Shown: positions 8,888 to 18,441, counted from the first letter of the stretch. The stretch is DNA of 64,000 bases from an uncultured Alteromonadaceae bacterium (GCA_947494925.1 CANLWS010000008.1:62001-126000); one strand, 5' to 3'. A program made the numbers and translations. Notes: generated by a model from the letters alone, not told the origin.

Positions 8888-9610
8888 TTATCTAAGTTTG
8901 TGTTCCGCCAACAAACGATAACTGGGCATCACTTCGTCTACGACGGCCTGTTGGTTGGATGTGAGCGAAAGAGTTTTCTCTTCATAGGTCGCAAATCCAG
9001 TAGATTGTTCAACGCTGTGATACCAATGGCTCGACCATACGCCATCTGATTCCCGGCGTCCTGTTGGCCAGGTAAGCATGGCCCTATCAAATGGCACCTC
9101 GAGTTTCTCGCAAAGCAAGGTCAACATTTTTTCCGGGTTTTTTAGTACATCGTTGGAATCCAGTACAGGAATGTATTGCCCGCTAATTGCTGAAATCTGT
9201 TGGTACAATTCAGCTTGCCTGATTATCCCTATGTCAGTGGCTGTGCAGACGCCGCGACTTTGTGTGTAGGAATTTACGACCTGGGCCGGGTCGCGAATCA
9301 AAAAACAGTGGGATAACTCGGCCGTCCAATCAAGAGCAATATCCGCCAACATGTGATGGGTCATGTGTTTTTGATATTGGATTTTCGCGTCAAATGGTTG
9401 CGAGCTCATTTTAGCTGCTACAACCGGAAATTCTTGACTTTGTGACCTTAGGATTTCATCAAAACAAGGATGAGGACTTTGGGTTGCCGCGAGATAACAG
9501 GCGTAAAATGGCTCATCCTGTACCTCTGTATCTGGTCGGTTTTCCCAGCTTCTCATCATAGCAGTGGAAATATTCCGAGGTCCCGACCACATTGCAATTC
9601 TTTTGGTCAT
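8888..9610 (-). CDS. Sulfotransferase-like P-loop protein, partner of the class IV aminotransferase
   Basis: ATG at 9610 is preferred (240 residues); a TTG immediately upstream is also in reach of the AAGGA site. The N-terminal loop WSGPRNISTAMMRSW resembles the 5'-phosphosulfate-binding loop of PAPS sulfotransferases, and CFLIRDPAQVVNSY (about residues 100-115) resembles the 3'-phosphate-binding region. The start lies 13 bases after the stop of the aminotransferase gene. I recall that some plants carry a fused protein joining this same sulfotransferase-like domain to a branched-chain aminotransferase-like domain, which supports a shared pathway. True sulfotransferase activity is unproven, since many members of this branch are called hydrolase-like or kinase-like. 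Confidence 0.7.
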   Translation of the reverse strand: MTKRIAMWSGPRNISTAMMRSWENRPDTEVQDEPFYACYLAATQSPHPCFDEILRSQSQEFPVVAAKMSSQPFDAKIQYQKHMTHHMLADIALDWTAELSHCFLIRDPAQVVNSYTQSRGVCTATDIGIIRQAELYQQISAISGQYIPVLDSNDVLKNPEKMLTLLCEKLEVPFDRAMLTWPTGRRESDGVWSSHWYHSVEQSTGFATYEEKTLSLTSNQQAVVDEVMPSYRLLAEHKLR

Positions 9611-9623
9611 CAATCAGTTTTCC

Positions 9624-10526
9624 TTAGATTTTTTCTATCATCTCAACGTATAAGTCTTGTAATTGCCCTAGCAATTCAGTTGATCCTGTACCAATTTTCC
9701 TCCCGTCAACCTGACGCACGGGCGTTAACCCTGCGAACGTACCAGTGATGAATGCTTCATCGGCTGCATACACATCACTCAAGGTAAAATTGCGCTCAAA
9801 TACTGGTATATCAAAAGCTTTACAAAGGTTGATAACATTACGACGGGTGATACCGTCTAAGCAGAAGTCGCCGCTTGAAGTCCAGACTTCACCCCCTCGA
9901 ATGATAAAAAAGTGGGTGGAATTACAGGTAGCAACAAACCCATGAGGGTCCAGCATAAGCGCCTCATCGGCCTGAGCTTTCGCTGCCTGAATACAGGCAA
10001 AAATGCAATTGAGTTTAGAATGAGTATTGAGTTTCGGATCCTGAACGTCTGGATATCCTCGCCTGACGTGGGTGGTAAATAATGAGACTCCCTGATTATC
10101 TGCATTGTCCAGCGACTTCTTGTATTCTGCAATAATAACTATTGTGGCCGATCCAATGGTAACGCGGGGATCCTGGTAAGGAGTGGCCTTCTCACCGCGA
10201 GTGACCATCAGACGAATGTGCACACCGTCATGCATCTTGTTAGCGCGACAGGTTTCCATTATCCTGGTGACAAGTTGCTCAGGGCTCAAGCCAATGTCCA
10301 GGTCGAGGGCTTTGGCACCGGCAAACAATCGTTGCATATGCTGTTCGATAAACGCTAGTTTCCCGTGATGCAGGCGAATGCCCTCCCAAACACCATCGCC
10401 CAGAATAAACCCGCTATCAAATACCGATATTTTGGCTTCTGCCCTGGGGTACAACGCACCGTTAATATTGATGAGTATTGATTCGTTGCGAATATCCTGT
10501 TGGTATTGGTGTGTTCCGCTCGCCAT
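9624..10526 (-). CDS. Class IV PLP aminotransferase (branched-chain/D-amino-acid type)
   Basis: The start is ATG 10526: AAAAGGTGACAAA just upstream gives AGGTG at 6 bases, whereas a GTG at 10535 would lie inside that site. The 300-residue product has the fold-type IV PLP pattern: VFDSGFILGDGVWEGIRL near residues 35-52, Lys171 as Schiff-base lysine in THSKLN, EALMLDPHGFVATCNSTHFF, and the phosphate-contacting GTFAGLTPV near the C-terminus. It resembles IlvE, D-amino-acid transaminase and aminodeoxychorismate lyase; motifs alone do not separate these. It is co-transcribed with the sulfotransferase-like gene. Its lack of ilv neighbours argues against a plain IlvE role. Confidence 0.82.
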   Translation of the reverse strand: MASGTHQYQQDIRNESILININGALYPRAEAKISVFDSGFILGDGVWEGIRLHHGKLAFIEQHMQRLFAGAKALDLDIGLSPEQLVTRIMETCRANKMHDGVHIRLMVTRGEKATPYQDPRVTIGSATIVIIAEYKKSLDNADNQGVSLFTTHVRRGYPDVQDPKLNTHSKLNCIFACIQAAKAQADEALMLDPHGFVATCNSTHFFIIRGGEVWTSSGDFCLDGITRRNVINLCKAFDIPVFERNFTLSDVYAADEAFITGTFAGLTPVRQVDGRKIGTGSTELLGQLQDLYVEMIEKI

Positions 10527-10850
10527 TTTTGTCACCTTTTTTCATTTAAGAACAACAACCTAGCATAGAATAAAGGGTCACAACGTAAAAAAATAGTTTT
10601 TCACGAAATCAGGCAAATGGAATGTGCTGCGAAAATTTGAGAGCAGTGCATTGTGAACACCATTAAAATAGTGTTCAGCGAACAAAACTGCGACTTAATT
10701 GCCAACCTCAGTAAAAACAAGGCGTTAAGCGAAGGGCAAACTTTTAAGCGTATATTTATTGATACGGATACATAGCGGCCAGTACATTAATAGAAGATAC
10801 CTTCGCCTAAAATTTAGCCATGTTTAAATTGGTTTGAATAGGTAAGGTCG
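10527..10850. other. 324-base intergenic region with one dyad
   Basis: No convincing coding frame is present. The only clear structure is an inverted repeat, TGAACAC at 10654-10660 and GTGTTCA at 10671-10677, separated by 10 A/T-rich bases. It lies between the divergent aminotransferase and beta-barrel genes and could be an operator. It has no U tract, so it is unlikely to be a terminator. Confidence 0.35.
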
Positions 10851-11420
10851 GTGAAAAAAATAATCTCTGGTTTGCTCTTTCTTGTGGCGATAAATTGCCA
10901 GGCCGATGAAAATTTTCTGAAAACCAGCGTCAATTGGGTGAAACAATCTTTACCTGAAAATACCAAAGTTGTTTTCAATAAATCCAAGATTAAGTTTTCC
11001 GGTTGCAAGCAACGGGAATACGACCTGAGTCTATATCAACCCATCAACAGTACGCTAAGTTTGGAAGGTGGTGTGTCTTATGCTACTGGCAAACTTAACT
11101 GGGGTATACATACACAGAAAATCAGTTTAAAACGTTACAGTTTTGTGCCTCGGATCAAAGTAAATAGCAGGATGAGTTTTGGTGCCGGAATTGTTTACCA
11201 GTCTGCGCCGGAATTCAGAACAAGTATTGGTCAGAACTTTGATTTACCCAAGAGCCAGATATTATTGCTTAACAGTCGATTCAAAGGGATCCGCGAATCA
11301 CACGAAGTAGAGTTTGAACTCAGCAGTCAGCGTTGGGATGCTACCAATCAGTTTGGCGCTCTGTTTGAAAATGGATTGACAGATAACAAACTTACTGTCA
11401 GCTACGCTGCGTACTTTTAA
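10851..11420 (+). CDS. Small exported protein, probable outer-membrane beta-barrel
   Basis: The gene starts with GTG at 10851, preceded by GGTAAGGT. The 189-residue product has a short signal peptide (residues 1-18, ending NCQADE). The remainder alternates hydrophobic and polar residues in strand-length runs (LSLEGGVSYATGKLNWGIHT, KLTVSYAAYF) and ends in Phe, the usual C-terminal signature for BAM-dependent barrels. About eight strands would fit the length. I do not recognise the family and there is no functional partner nearby. Confidence 0.6.
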   Translation: MKKIISGLLFLVAINCQADENFLKTSVNWVKQSLPENTKVVFNKSKIKFSGCKQREYDLSLYQPINSTLSLEGGVSYATGKLNWGIHTQKISLKRYSFVPRIKVNSRMSFGAGIVYQSAPEFRTSIGQNFDLPKSQILLLNSRFKGIRESHEVEFELSSQRWDATNQFGALFENGLTDNKLTVSYAAYF

Positions 11421-11532
11421 GTCAAATTAACTAGCTGTTAATCTCTAACTCAATCCATCAGACCTGCAAGTTAGTACCCTAACCAAAAAGCCTTTAGCTA
11501 GAACACAAGTTATATACCAAAGAGTAAAATCT

Positions 11533-12144
11533 TTAGACTCTCCCACCGGAGACACCAACATTTACTCGTTGGTCGAGGTGCTCGCAGCAATTCACAATGT
11601 TCACTTTGTAAGGAAATTCTGATTCAATTTCAGTGACTGATGTATTTGACCAATGCGTTGGAACAGACAATGGTTTCTCAATTTGAGTGTGATTACTTAC
11701 TAATCTCAAGCAGAATAACCCGTGGGTGATAACGGCTAAATCACCGGAGGTTTCTTTGGCTCGTTGAATAATTAGTTTCCAGGCCATGGCGACTCTGCTA
11801 TCGAACTGTTCCCAACTTTCACCATTGCGGGGTACATAGTCCGGCGCAAAAAAGTCTTCGCCAATATCATCGTATTGTCGGCCCCTTAGGTCGCCAAAAT
11901 TACGCTCTCGCAGCAGGGAAGAAAGTTCGCATTGGTGGCCCAGCATCTCAACCATGGGGCCGGCTGTCTGTTGCGTGCGTTTGTAATCACTGCACAGAAT
12001 ATGCGAAACCCCGACATCTTTGATTCTATCTGCCAAACGCAAGGCCTGTTGTTCCCCATCAGGGGACAGCTCTGTCGTGGGTACCTGAACAGTTCTGCTC
12101 TTATTACCCACAGTTTCCCCGTGACGAATTAATAAAATGGCCAT
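11533..12144 (-). CDS. Histidine phosphatase family protein (phosphoglycerate-mutase-like)
   Basis: The 203-residue protein begins MAILLIRHGETVGN: R7, H8 and G9 are the RHG catalytic motif in which His8 becomes phosphorylated. The second conserved pair is R60-T62 in CSDYKRTQQTA, and the acid and second histidine lie in RERNFGDLRG and AVITHGLFCLRL. These are the full set of family residues. The substrate could be a sugar phosphate, a nucleotide or a cobalamin precursor such as alpha-ribazole phosphate. It starts 16 bases after the purU stop and is probably in the same transcript, which gives no clear hint of substrate. Confidence 0.85.
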   Translation of the reverse strand: MAILLIRHGETVGNKSRTVQVPTTELSPDGEQQALRLADRIKDVGVSHILCSDYKRTQQTAGPMVEMLGHQCELSSLLRERNFGDLRGRQYDDIGEDFFAPDYVPRNGESWEQFDSRVAMAWKLIIQRAKETSGDLAVITHGLFCLRLVSNHTQIEKPLSVPTHWSNTSVTEIESEFPYKVNIVNCCEHLDQRVNVGVSGGRV

Positions 12145-12160
12145 GCAACTGAACCCTTTT

Positions 12161-13015
12161 TCAAGAAAACACCACTGTTTTGTTTTTATGGATAATCACC
12201 CTATCTTCAAGGTGGTAGCGCACGCCATTTGCAAGCGCGGTTTTTTCACAGTCCTTTCCTTTCCTCACCATGTCCTGTGCACTGTCACTGTGGCTTATTC
12301 GGATGACCTCCTGCTCTATGATAGGACCTTCATCAAGATCTTTAGTGACATAGTGGCAGGTGGCACCAATAAGTTTGACACCTCTGTTGTAAGCTTGTTG
12401 ATAAGGCTTGGCTCCGGCAAATGAAGGTAAAAAGCTGTGATGAATGTTAATCGCTTTACCTGCCAGTTTATTGCATAAATGATCCGGTACAATTTGCATG
12501 AAACGCGCCAGCACTGTCAGATCTGCACGATAAGCATCAAGCAAGTTCTCGATTTCCTGAAATGCCTTTTCTTTGTCCTGGTTTTTGAAATCCACCCAGT
12601 GAAAAGGGACTTTGTACCAATCAGCAAATTGTTTCATCTGCGGATGATTACCGATGATGCAGGGGATCTCACAGTTCAATTCGCCGCTGTGCCAGCGATG
12701 CAGAATGTCGATTAAACAATGGGATTCATGGCTGGCCAGCAATGCGACTCTTTGCTTTTGATGAGAATCGGTGATGCGCCAGTTCATTTCAAATTTATCC
12801 GCCAATGGAGCGAAAGCGTCTTCAAAACTCTGTTTGTTCAAGGTTACGGAGTCAGCACTGATTTCGTGCCGCATAAAAAACCGTCCAAGTTGTTGGTCGG
12901 TGTGATGACTTGCTTCCACGATTGTAGCTTGATGTTCTGACAGGAAACCACTTACTGCGGCCACCAAGCCCATTTGATCAGGACAATCAATAATGAGTCT
13001 GAAAGTTTGTTGCAT
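12161..13015 (-). CDS. purU: Formyltetrahydrofolate deformylase PurU
   Basis: The start is placed at ATG 13015, with GGA 7 bases upstream; the frame reaches a TTG at 13027. The 284-residue length is normal for PurU. An N-terminal ACT domain (residues 4-80, FRLIIDCPDQMGLVAAVSGF) is followed by a formyltransferase-fold domain. The catalytic Asn-His-Asp set is visible in AINIHHSFLPSF, TCHYVTKDLDEGPIIEQ and nearby. The enzyme hydrolyses 10-formyl-tetrahydrofolate to formate and tetrahydrofolate, balancing one-carbon pools and supplying formate for PurT; in E. coli it is tuned by glycine and methionine through the ACT domain. No purine gene is adjacent. Confidence 0.94.
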   Translation of the reverse strand: MQQTFRLIIDCPDQMGLVAAVSGFLSEHQATIVEASHHTDQQLGRFFMRHEISADSVTLNKQSFEDAFAPLADKFEMNWRITDSHQKQRVALLASHESHCLIDILHRWHSGELNCEIPCIIGNHPQMKQFADWYKVPFHWVDFKNQDKEKAFQEIENLLDAYRADLTVLARFMQIVPDHLCNKLAGKAINIHHSFLPSFAGAKPYQQAYNRGVKLIGATCHYVTKDLDEGPIIEQEVIRISHSDSAQDMVRKGKDCEKTALANGVRYHLEDRVIIHKNKTVVFS

Positions 13016-13455
13016 GCCTTGTTCCAAATTTTATTTTTAATCATTCTGACTGTTACCGGGCGAGGAGGCAAAGGAATAAAGGGAATAACCTATTCAAATT
13101 TTTAAAAGTGAATAAGCCATTTGTTGGTGTCCACTGAATGTCAATCAGCAACTTAATGCTCGATAGCCTTTTTCATTATGTCGTTTTACTACTGAGGTAA
13201 ATGACAAAACCAGCTCGTTTTAACGTTCTCTTGACATGAAAAAAATCAAAAAATTTCAAAATTGTGTTTTTTTGGGATGAAATGCGGATTAACGAATTTG
13301 GATTAAACGCAGGTTGATTTAAACGGTTTATTCGGCGGGATGAAGGTGAATTGTGTTCATTATGAATCAGTGTATAAGAGGGAGGAAAATTAAAGTTGGC
13401 CAACACGAAAGCCAACACAAATAAAAAAGCATTAGAAGTTAGCGGGAGTAAATAA
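13016..13455. other. 440-base intergenic region upstream of TonB receptor
   Basis: No gene is visible. The region is A/T-rich. An 11-base palindrome TAAACGGTTTA lies at 13320-13330, 126 bases before the receptor start. A related half-site, GATTAAAC, is found at 13301-13308. TTGACA at 13231-13236 could be a -35 box but has no good -10 partner at the right spacing. The long leader suggests regulated expression of the receptor. Confidence 0.35.
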
Positions 13456-16335
13456 ATGCGAAAACCATTACCAAATAGATTCACTAAAAGAGCGATAGTT
13501 CAATCTGTCAGCATAATTCTTGCCTCGAGCGGTTTTGCCGCAGTCGCACAGGAAACTTCGGCGGAAAATGAAGTTGAAAAAATTGAAATTACCGGCTCTC
13601 GTATTTTGCGAGAAGGCGCTATAGCACCCTCACCTGTGACAGTAATTAGCGGGGAAGACTTACTCAAGTCAGGTGCAATCAGCATCGGTGAAGCATTAAA
13701 CGATTTGCCATCATTGGCAAATACATTTTCCCTGGCAAATGCCGGTGGGACGATTGGTACTGCGGGCTTAAACTTGCTTGACCTGCGCGGAATGGGTACA
13801 GCGAGAACCTTGGTTCTGGTTGATGGGAAACGTCATGTTTCAGCCAACCCGGGCACAGCATCTGTAGATGTGAATACTATTCCAACTGCCTGGGTAGAGA
13901 AAGTAGAAATTGTCACTGGTGGTGCATCAGCTGTTTACGGTGCAGATGCCGTAACTGGTGTTGTGAACTTCGTTCTGAAAAAAGACATCACAGGTTTAGA
14001 TGTTAGTTTGAGCAAGGGCTTTGCTGAAGAAGGCCCTTATGATAGTGACAGACTCACTATTTCTGCGGGAACTGATTTTAATGAAGGTCGAGGTAATATC
14101 GGCCTGGCGCTCTCTTATTACCAACAAGATGGTATGAATGCGAAAGATCGATTGAGCACAGCAACGCCGACTGCGTCTGTAACGAACCCTGCTAACGGTG
14201 ATACGCGAAATGACGATGGCTCGGTAAATCATGATGGCATTCCTGATCGTATTTGGATTTCAGATGCTGCTTGGTATGACGATTCTACGGCGGGTAATTT
14301 CTACACCTATGATGCGACAGGAGCTCATTGGTTTATTTTTAATCCGGATGGTAGTGTGCGTCCACAAAACCTGGGGACTACCTATAACTGGGGGCGCTGC
14401 TCCGGTGAATGCGACCAATTGGATTTGAACAAGTACGTCGAATTGCAGCCTACATTCAGTACATTAAATGTTGCTTTAAAAGGGAATTACGATTTAACCG
14501 ACAATATGAATTTGTACGGAGACGTGAAGTACGTAAGAACCAAAGCAGACTCCATAGGTCAACCATCATTTTTCGAATACGGCAGCGGAATCACAATCAA
14601 TCGTGACAACCCATTTATCGATGAAAGCTTGGGAACGCTGATGGACACCAATGGTTTGGGGTCAATCAATTTACACCGATTCAACGAGGATATCGGTCGT
14701 CGTTTTGAAGAAAACACCAGGGAAACAACGCGCTTTGTAGTAGGTATTGAAGGGCATTTTGACGACGATTGGTCGTACGATGCGTATGCTCTTTATGGCA
14801 AATCTGAACGTGAGCAAATAAATGTCGATAATGTCGTAACTGAACGTATGCGCCAATCTGCAGATGCGGTTCGTGCCGCAGATGGCAGTATTGTTTGTCG
14901 TGACGAAGCTGCGCGAGCCGAAGGTTGTATCGCTTCCACCTTCTTTGGATTTGGTAATGTAGATCCGCTGGCAGCTGAGTGGTTTACTGTGGATTCAATT
15001 TCAAACAGTGAAATTCAGCAAACTGTGCTTAACTTTACTGTCACGAATAGCGGAGTTTTTGAACTGCCAGCTGGCTATATTGGATTAGCAGCAGGTATCG
15101 AATATCGTAAAGAAGAAAGTGATGATGTACCTGATCCCTTTGCAGCAACGGGGGCAACCTTTTTGACTGCGTTACAAGAGGAGCACGGAGACTTCGACGT
15201 CACAGAAGCCTATCTGGAAACTTCCGTTCCGGTAGTTTCTGATGTCACTATGATACAGGACTTAACAGTTGATGCAGCCTTACGTTATGCCGACTACAGC
15301 ACCATTGGCGGTGCGCTAAGTTGGAAGCTCGGCGCAGATTGGGCTGTTAATGACGAATTACGTTTTAGAACAACAATCTCCGAAGCTATCCGTGCACCAA
15401 ACATCAGCGAGTTGTTTGCGGCCAAAGGTCAAAACTTCGCCTTTATAAATGATCCCTGTGATGTAGATTTTAATCAAAGTGCCACACGTCAGGCGAACTG
15501 TGCGGCCTTGGGTATTCCGGCTGATGCTCAGATTAACCCGGTTTCTTCAGTGGAACTACTGACAGGTGGTAACCCTGAACTGAAAGAAGAAGAATCCACC
15601 AGTTTTACAGCGGGTCTTGCTTATCAACCTGAGTTTGTTGATGGGCTGAGCCTGACAGTTGATTACTGGAAGATTGAAATAGATGATGCCATCCAGCTTG
15701 TAGGCGCACAGGATATTCTTGATAAATGTGTCGATTCAGAAGGCGGGATAGACAATCAGTTCTGTGCTTTGGTTACTCGTGCTGCAGATTTCAGGTTGAC
15801 CTTGATTGAAAGTACACAACAAAACGTAGCCAAAACTGAAGCTGAAGGTGTGGATTTTGAAGTGGGGTACGACTTCGAAGCTTTTGATGGTAACTTCTCC
15901 ACTCAATTGATTGGTACTTATCTCAAGTCTCGCAAAGAATTCCCATTCCAGGTCGATCCTTCTCAAATGGAAGAATTTGCAGGCACAACGGGCGAAGCCG
16001 AATGGCAAGCTAACTTCCTGTTAGGTTACAAATCAGAGAACTGGTCAGCAAATTGGCGTACACGCTATCTGGGCGATGTGAGCCGCTTTACACCTCAGGA
16101 CTTCGAAACTAACCCTGATCCAAGTAATATACTGGGGTATGGAAGCTACTTCCAGACAGATGTGAGTGCAGGTTACACCTTCGCTAACAATGTGACCTTG
16201 GAGCTAGGTATCGACAACGTTTTTGACAGAGCTTTACCTGGTTTTACTACTGGCACCTCGACTACATCAGGTGATGCAAGTTACGATAATATCGGTCGCT
16301 TGTACTACATGACAATTTCCTACACTATGGAATAG
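13456..16335 (+). CDS. TonB-dependent outer-membrane receptor (halogenase-linked)
   Basis: The 959-residue protein has a signal peptide (residues 1-31, ending AVAQ). A TonB-box-like segment VEKIEITGSR is at 41-50. The plug domain contains SPVTVISGEDLLKSGA, LVLVDGKRHVSANPG and VEIVTGGASAVYGADAVTGVVN. A 22-strand barrel ends in YYMTISYTME with FDRALPG-type strands before it. Receptors of this kind import bulky substrates using the proton motive force via TonB-ExbBD. It is convergent with the methyltransferase-halogenase-sulfotransferase operon across a bidirectional terminator. Similar receptor/halogenase/sulfotransferase neighbourhoods are common in marine and freshwater Proteobacteria, so it may import the substrate of those enzymes. 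The substrate is unknown. Confidence 0.93.
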   Translation: MRKPLPNRFTKRAIVQSVSIILASSGFAAVAQETSAENEVEKIEITGSRILREGAIAPSPVTVISGEDLLKSGAISIGEALNDLPSLANTFSLANAGGTIGTAGLNLLDLRGMGTARTLVLVDGKRHVSANPGTASVDVNTIPTAWVEKVEIVTGGASAVYGADAVTGVVNFVLKKDITGLDVSLSKGFAEEGPYDSDRLTISAGTDFNEGRGNIGLALSYYQQDGMNAKDRLSTATPTASVTNPANGDTRNDDGSVNHDGIPDRIWISDAAWYDDSTAGNFYTYDATGAHWFIFNPDGSVRPQNLGTTYNWGRCSGECDQLDLNKYVELQPTFSTLNVALKGNYDLTDNMNLYGDVKYVRTKADSIGQPSFFEYGSGITINRDNPFIDESLGTLMDTNGLGSINLHRFNEDIGRRFEENTRETTRFVVGIEGHFDDDWSYDAYALYGKSEREQINVDNVVTERMRQSADAVRAADGSIVCRDEAARAEGCIASTFFGFGNVDPLAAEWFTVDSISNSEIQQTVLNFTVTNSGVFELPAGYIGLAAGIEYRKEESDDVPDPFAATGATFLTALQEEHGDFDVTEAYLETSVPVVSDVTMIQDLTVDAALRYADYSTIGGALSWKLGADWAVNDELRFRTTISEAIRAPNISELFAAKGQNFAFINDPCDVDFNQSATRQANCAALGIPADAQINPVSSVELLTGGNPELKEEESTSFTAGLAYQPEFVDGLSLTVDYWKIEIDDAIQLVGAQDILDKCVDSEGGIDNQFCALVTRAADFRLTLIESTQQNVAKTEAEGVDFEVGYDFEAFDGNFSTQLIGTYLKSRKEFPFQVDPSQMEEFAGTTGEAEWQANFLLGYKSENWSANWRTRYLGDVSRFTPQDFETNPDPSNILGYGSYFQTDVSAGYTFANNVTLELGIDNVFDRALPGFTTGTSTTSGDASYDNIGRLYYMTISYTME

Positions 16336-16353
16336 TCTGAATTTCACACCAAT

Positions 16354-16383
16354 AAAAACGCCTGCCTGCAGGCGTTTTTTTTT
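16354..16383. terminator. Bidirectional intrinsic terminator
   Basis: The stem ACGCCTG / CAGGCGT with loop CCTG is flanked by AAAA on the left and a run of nine T on the right. It can stop the TonB receptor transcript on the plus strand and, with five T on the other side, the sulfotransferase transcript on the minus strand. Confidence 0.9.
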
Positions 16384-16438
16384 GCCCGATCAACTCGGCA
16401 ATCTAATGGAAGAATGTCTGCAGATTAAACCTTTATCA

Positions 16439-18427
16439 CTAAGGATTGGTATCAATCCACTCTGAAAAGCGTGCCAAAGTCTCCTTACCCAAAGCATGTT
16501 CAAGGGGCGCAAGATGATGCTGGTAATGTTTCCACAGAGCCGTGCCTTTCCTGTTAATAGGTTGTCTTACCTGATCGCTGCTGGCGGTTCTGACGGCACG
16601 CTTGTTTTCATGAAATGCCAGGCACTGTTGCTCAAATGGCAGATTGCAATGCGCTAACAACCTCTGAATTTGTGCTTCGGTGTCGTTAACCAGTGCTTCG
16701 TGTTGAAGCAGAAGGACTGTGTCGGGCAATATCTTTTGCCAGTAATCCATTAGTTTAAGATACTGATTGTAATAAATACCAATGTGATCCAGGTTGTAAC
16801 TAAAATCATGCCCGTGCCCAAAGTATTGTTTGTAAATTCCTAATCCACAGGCAAGCGGCTGGCGTCGGGCATCAATGATAACGGCTTGCGGCAGTATCAT
16901 TCTAATCAACCCAATATGTTGATAATTGGGAGGTAGTTTGTCGATAAAAAACGGTTTATTGGTCCGATAAACTTCACTTTCGCGCATATACCACTGACCA
17001 AATTCATGCAGCTCCTTAGCGCTGAAGTTTTCCATACTGCCAGTGTTATTTTTGTTTTTACGGCAACTTTCCAGAAAAATTTTTCTGGAAAGCGATGGAA
17101 GGGTTTTCAGCTCCATTGTGCCCTCTATCTGACTGTGGCTGGCAAGGATCTGCTCAATAAGGGTAGAGCCTGACCGAGGAAGCCCTACAATAAAGATAGG
17201 AGTGGTTTCCAGTGATGTCGTTGCACTTCGTTCCAGCACGTCCGGCCTGAAGGTATCTATAATTGCCTGGATTTTCTGCCTGTGTTTTGCAGGCATAAAC
17301 TGAACACCTGCTCGGTTAATATTTGCCGTGCGGTATAGCTCAAATGCGTGGTCAAAATTTCCCAGATCTTCATGATGTTTAGCCAGCGCAAAAGTGGCCT
17401 GACAGGCTTGGTCACTATTCATATCCGGATCGAGTGGTGCTTTATTCAGAATTTCGATTTGGCTCAGAGAAAATTGGTAATCACTCATGCTTGCCAGTGC
17501 CCAGAAAGCTGAACCAATCGATTGGTCACTGTGAGTGCACTCAAGATACTGTTTGATTGCAATCGGGTTGTTCCCCAATATTTTATTGGTGTGGGCCTGT
17601 TGTAATAATGCTGACAAGTCACTTCCATCGATTTTATTTACCTGAGCGAAAGCCTCGATTGCCTGCTCAAACTTTCCTGCATTGAGTAAATTGTCTGCGT
17701 AGACCTGCCAGCCTTGCTTATTCTCTGGATCTGCTTTTATTAATTTTTCTGAATACGTCAGCGCATCAGAATATTGCCGCAGTTGCCCTTGCAACTGAGC
17801 CATAATCATTAGTGCTTCCATATCATAGGGCGAATAGGCCAGAGCACCCAGAAGATAATTTTCTGCTTCTTCCAACTGTCCTTGTTGCAGGGCGGCATTG
17901 GCTAACAGACACAGCGCTTGTGGATGGCTCTTGTGTCTCCCGAGAATTTGATGACACAGGTTTCTGGCTGAGTCATCATTCCCTTGTCGATAGTGGCTGA
18001 GCGCTTTTGAAATATGTTCCTTCAATGGATCTGTCTGTTTCGCTTTTTCCAGGCTGATCAGTCCCTCAATCATATTTCCCGATTGGCACTGAACTAAACT
18101 AAGAAAGTGCCAGGCTTGATGGAACTGAGGATTGTTTTCAACACTAATAGCGAAGTATTTTTGCGCTTCAACCAGATTTCCTTCACTTTGAAAAAGTCCA
18201 CCAAGATTGGCAGCGATATTGGCCGACTGAGGGTAAATTTGAAGGGCTTTGATCAGCTTTTCTTTGGCATTTTGGCTCTTTCCCAATATCAGATAGCAGT
18301 GCCCTAGAGCTTCGAGAACCTGGCTGTCAGAGGGATGGTTTTTTTCCAGAGACAGCAGGATCCCCAGAGCGTCATTTGCTCGCCCATTTGACAATATGGT
18401 CAATGCTTTTTGGATTTCTTGTTCCAT
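16439..18427 (-). CDS. TPR-repeat sulfotransferase
   Basis: The 662-residue protein joins two parts. Residues 1-390 are a chain of about ten tetratricopeptide repeats (for example ALGHCYLILGKSQNAKEKLI; NLGGLFQSEGNLVEAQKYFA). Residues 408-650 are a PAPS-dependent sulfotransferase domain: the 5'-phosphosulfate loop is IFIVGLPRSGSTLIEQ (411-426), the 3'-phosphate region is DARRQPLACGLGIYKQYF (519-536), and RTASSDQVRQPI (613-624) is a conserved late motif. The reaction is sulfate transfer from PAPS to a hydroxyl or amine; TPRs probably bind a protein or peptide target. There is no signal peptide, so it acts in the cytosol. It is the last gene of the operon, 14 bases after the halogenase stop. Confidence 0.92.
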   Translation of the reverse strand: MEQEIQKALTILSNGRANDALGILLSLEKNHPSDSQVLEALGHCYLILGKSQNAKEKLIKALQIYPQSANIAANLGGLFQSEGNLVEAQKYFAISVENNPQFHQAWHFLSLVQCQSGNMIEGLISLEKAKQTDPLKEHISKALSHYRQGNDDSARNLCHQILGRHKSHPQALCLLANAALQQGQLEEAENYLLGALAYSPYDMEALMIMAQLQGQLRQYSDALTYSEKLIKADPENKQGWQVYADNLLNAGKFEQAIEAFAQVNKIDGSDLSALLQQAHTNKILGNNPIAIKQYLECTHSDQSIGSAFWALASMSDYQFSLSQIEILNKAPLDPDMNSDQACQATFALAKHHEDLGNFDHAFELYRTANINRAGVQFMPAKHRQKIQAIIDTFRPDVLERSATTSLETTPIFIVGLPRSGSTLIEQILASHSQIEGTMELKTLPSLSRKIFLESCRKNKNNTGSMENFSAKELHEFGQWYMRESEVYRTNKPFFIDKLPPNYQHIGLIRMILPQAVIIDARRQPLACGLGIYKQYFGHGHDFSYNLDHIGIYYNQYLKLMDYWQKILPDTVLLLQHEALVNDTEAQIQRLLAHCNLPFEQQCLAFHENKRAVRTASSDQVRQPINRKGTALWKHYQHHLAPLEHALGKETLARFSEWIDTNP

Positions 18428-18441
18428 GTACTTGATCTGCC

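Noticed and set aside
13231-13260. TTGACA as a sigma-70 promoter of the TonB receptor
   Set aside because: No acceptable -10 box lies 16-18 bases downstream.
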